The notes under the pieces were generated by a model. That model did not search any database and was not told where the DNA came from. It worked only from the letters and a program-made list of their open reading frames with translations. A program made the translations under genes and the position numbers. 64,000 nucleotides of DNA from Rhodococcus sp. KRD162 (GTDB lineage Bacteria > Actinomycetota > Actinomycetes > Mycobacteriales > Mycobacteriaceae). Below are positions 63,485 to 64,000 of the stretch, in pieces. Where the stretch lies: positions 430,575 to 494,574 of the forward strand of contig NZ_JABFAU010000005.1 of assembly GCF_017168335.1 (NCBI RefSeq), in the 5' to 3' direction. Each line of letters begins with the position of its first letter. Position 1 is the first letter of the stretch.

Positions 63485-64000
63485 CTAGGACACGTTCGTT
63501 GTCAGACCGTCGTTGATCGCCGAGACATCGAAGGCCAACGAATCGAGTTGAGAGACCAACGTGGTCACCGTCAACTGAACCAAGTACTGAGTAACGACGC
63601 CCACCACCACGTAGCGAGTCGTCACCGCCGCTTCGAGCTGTTGTGCTGCGTAGGTACCCCGAATGAACCGGGACGGCCAACCGAGCCACGACGCCGTACT
63701 TGCCTCGCGCTCCTGCCATCCTGGCATCGCACGTCCGTCCCCGAAACCCAACGCCAACAACGCTTCCGGATCTATCGTGCGAGAGAGGGCACCGACAAGA
63801 AGTACAGCGTTGGGCGCAAATCCGTTCTCCACGAGATTCGGCTCGACGATCACCTGCGTGGCCCCGGGAAACTGTGCCGGATCGAGGGTCTGCCAGCCTG
63901 CAGGGACCGGCACGGTGATACCGAGCTCGGCCGCGGCAGCACCGTCGAGCGGTGAGACCTGCAGCTCGTGTGCATTCAGGTACTCGGCGATCGTGGTCGG
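63485..64000 (-). CDS. LpqN/LpqT-type protein (5' end cut by window edge)
   Basis: Reading from base 64000, the frame is open for 171 residues to the stop at 63485. It has the LpqN/LpqT layout: an N-terminal TIAEYLNAHELQVSPL, then PVPAGWQTLDPAQFPGATQVIVEP, a GFAPNAVLLVGALS segment and repeated threonine-rich strands at the end. A lipoprotein signal would lie outside the window. The family is specific to mycolic-acid bacteria and may scaffold envelope enzymes. Confidence 0.85.
   Translation of the reverse strand, partial: PTTIAEYLNAHELQVSPLDGAAAAELGITVPVPAGWQTLDPAQFPGATQVIVEPNLVENGFAPNAVLLVGALSRTIDPEALLALGFGDGRAMPGWQEREASTASWLGWPSRFIRGTYAAQQLEAAVTTRYVVVGVVTQYLVQLTVTTLVSQLDSLAFDVSAINDGLTTNVS

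Overview
The window looks like chromosomal DNA from a mycolic-acid-containing actinomycete, most likely Rhodococcus in the broad sense. The signs are high GC with strong third-position GC, many GTG starts and 4-base ATGA/GTGA overlaps, an argS-lysA-hom-thrC-thrB order known from Mycobacterium and its relatives, an LpqN/LpqT-type protein, an LCP wall-ligase homologue, and several likely leaderless genes. Species is not decidable from the sequence alone.

Layout. 1-6.1 kb: argS and the lysine/threonine operon (lysA, hom, thrC, thrB; thrB runs off the left edge). 6.3-11.2 kb: DUF3105/DUF305 membrane proteins, tRNA-Arg(CCG), a coiled-coil protein, a methyltransferase, a MarR regulator and an actin-like ATPase. 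11.2-16.6 kb: a five-gene valine/isobutyryl-CoA catabolic operon. 16.7-20.3 kb: a SWIM-protein/SNF2-helicase pair. 20.4-24 kb: a quinone oxidoreductase with short tandem repeats on both sides, a secreted HNH nuclease next to a shikimate-dehydrogenase-like gene, and a cupin/MarR divergon with a long palindrome. 24-28.9 kb: the N-acetylglucosamine locus (nagB, nagA, split PTS IIC/IIB/IIA, DasR-like regulator) with an operator-like site. 29-33.5 kb: a BenE-type permease, thioesterase, phosphotransferase and two unknown proteins. 33.5-37.7 kb: proton-translocating transhydrogenase (three genes), a HIT protein and an S51 peptidase.

38.3-47.9 kb: an FAD-linked oxidase gene, then an eight-gene operon for the lower reductive pyrimidine pathway: beta-ureidopropionase, dihydropyrimidinase, a luciferase-like oxidoreductase, an NMT1/THI5-type ABC transporter and a class III aminotransferase. 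The predicted route ends in malonate semialdehyde, which MmsA encoded at 15-16.6 kb could take to acetyl-CoA. 48-53.6 kb: ATP-dependent DNA ligase, carboxylesterase, lipoprotein and sugar porter. 53.6-57 kb: a TPP riboswitch heading tenA and a thiamine-precursor ABC transporter. 57-58.5 kb: LCP protein.

58.6-63.1 kb is the accessory-looking part: a leaderless excisionase-like HTH gene, an orphan colicin-immunity-like gene, small proteins of unknown function, and a pRiA4b ORF-3 family gene whose C-terminal half has been replaced by a 190-bp tandem repeat array built on GC-rich hairpins. This junction is the most unusual structure seen. No CRISPR array, prophage, insertion sequence with a transposase, or rRNA was found.
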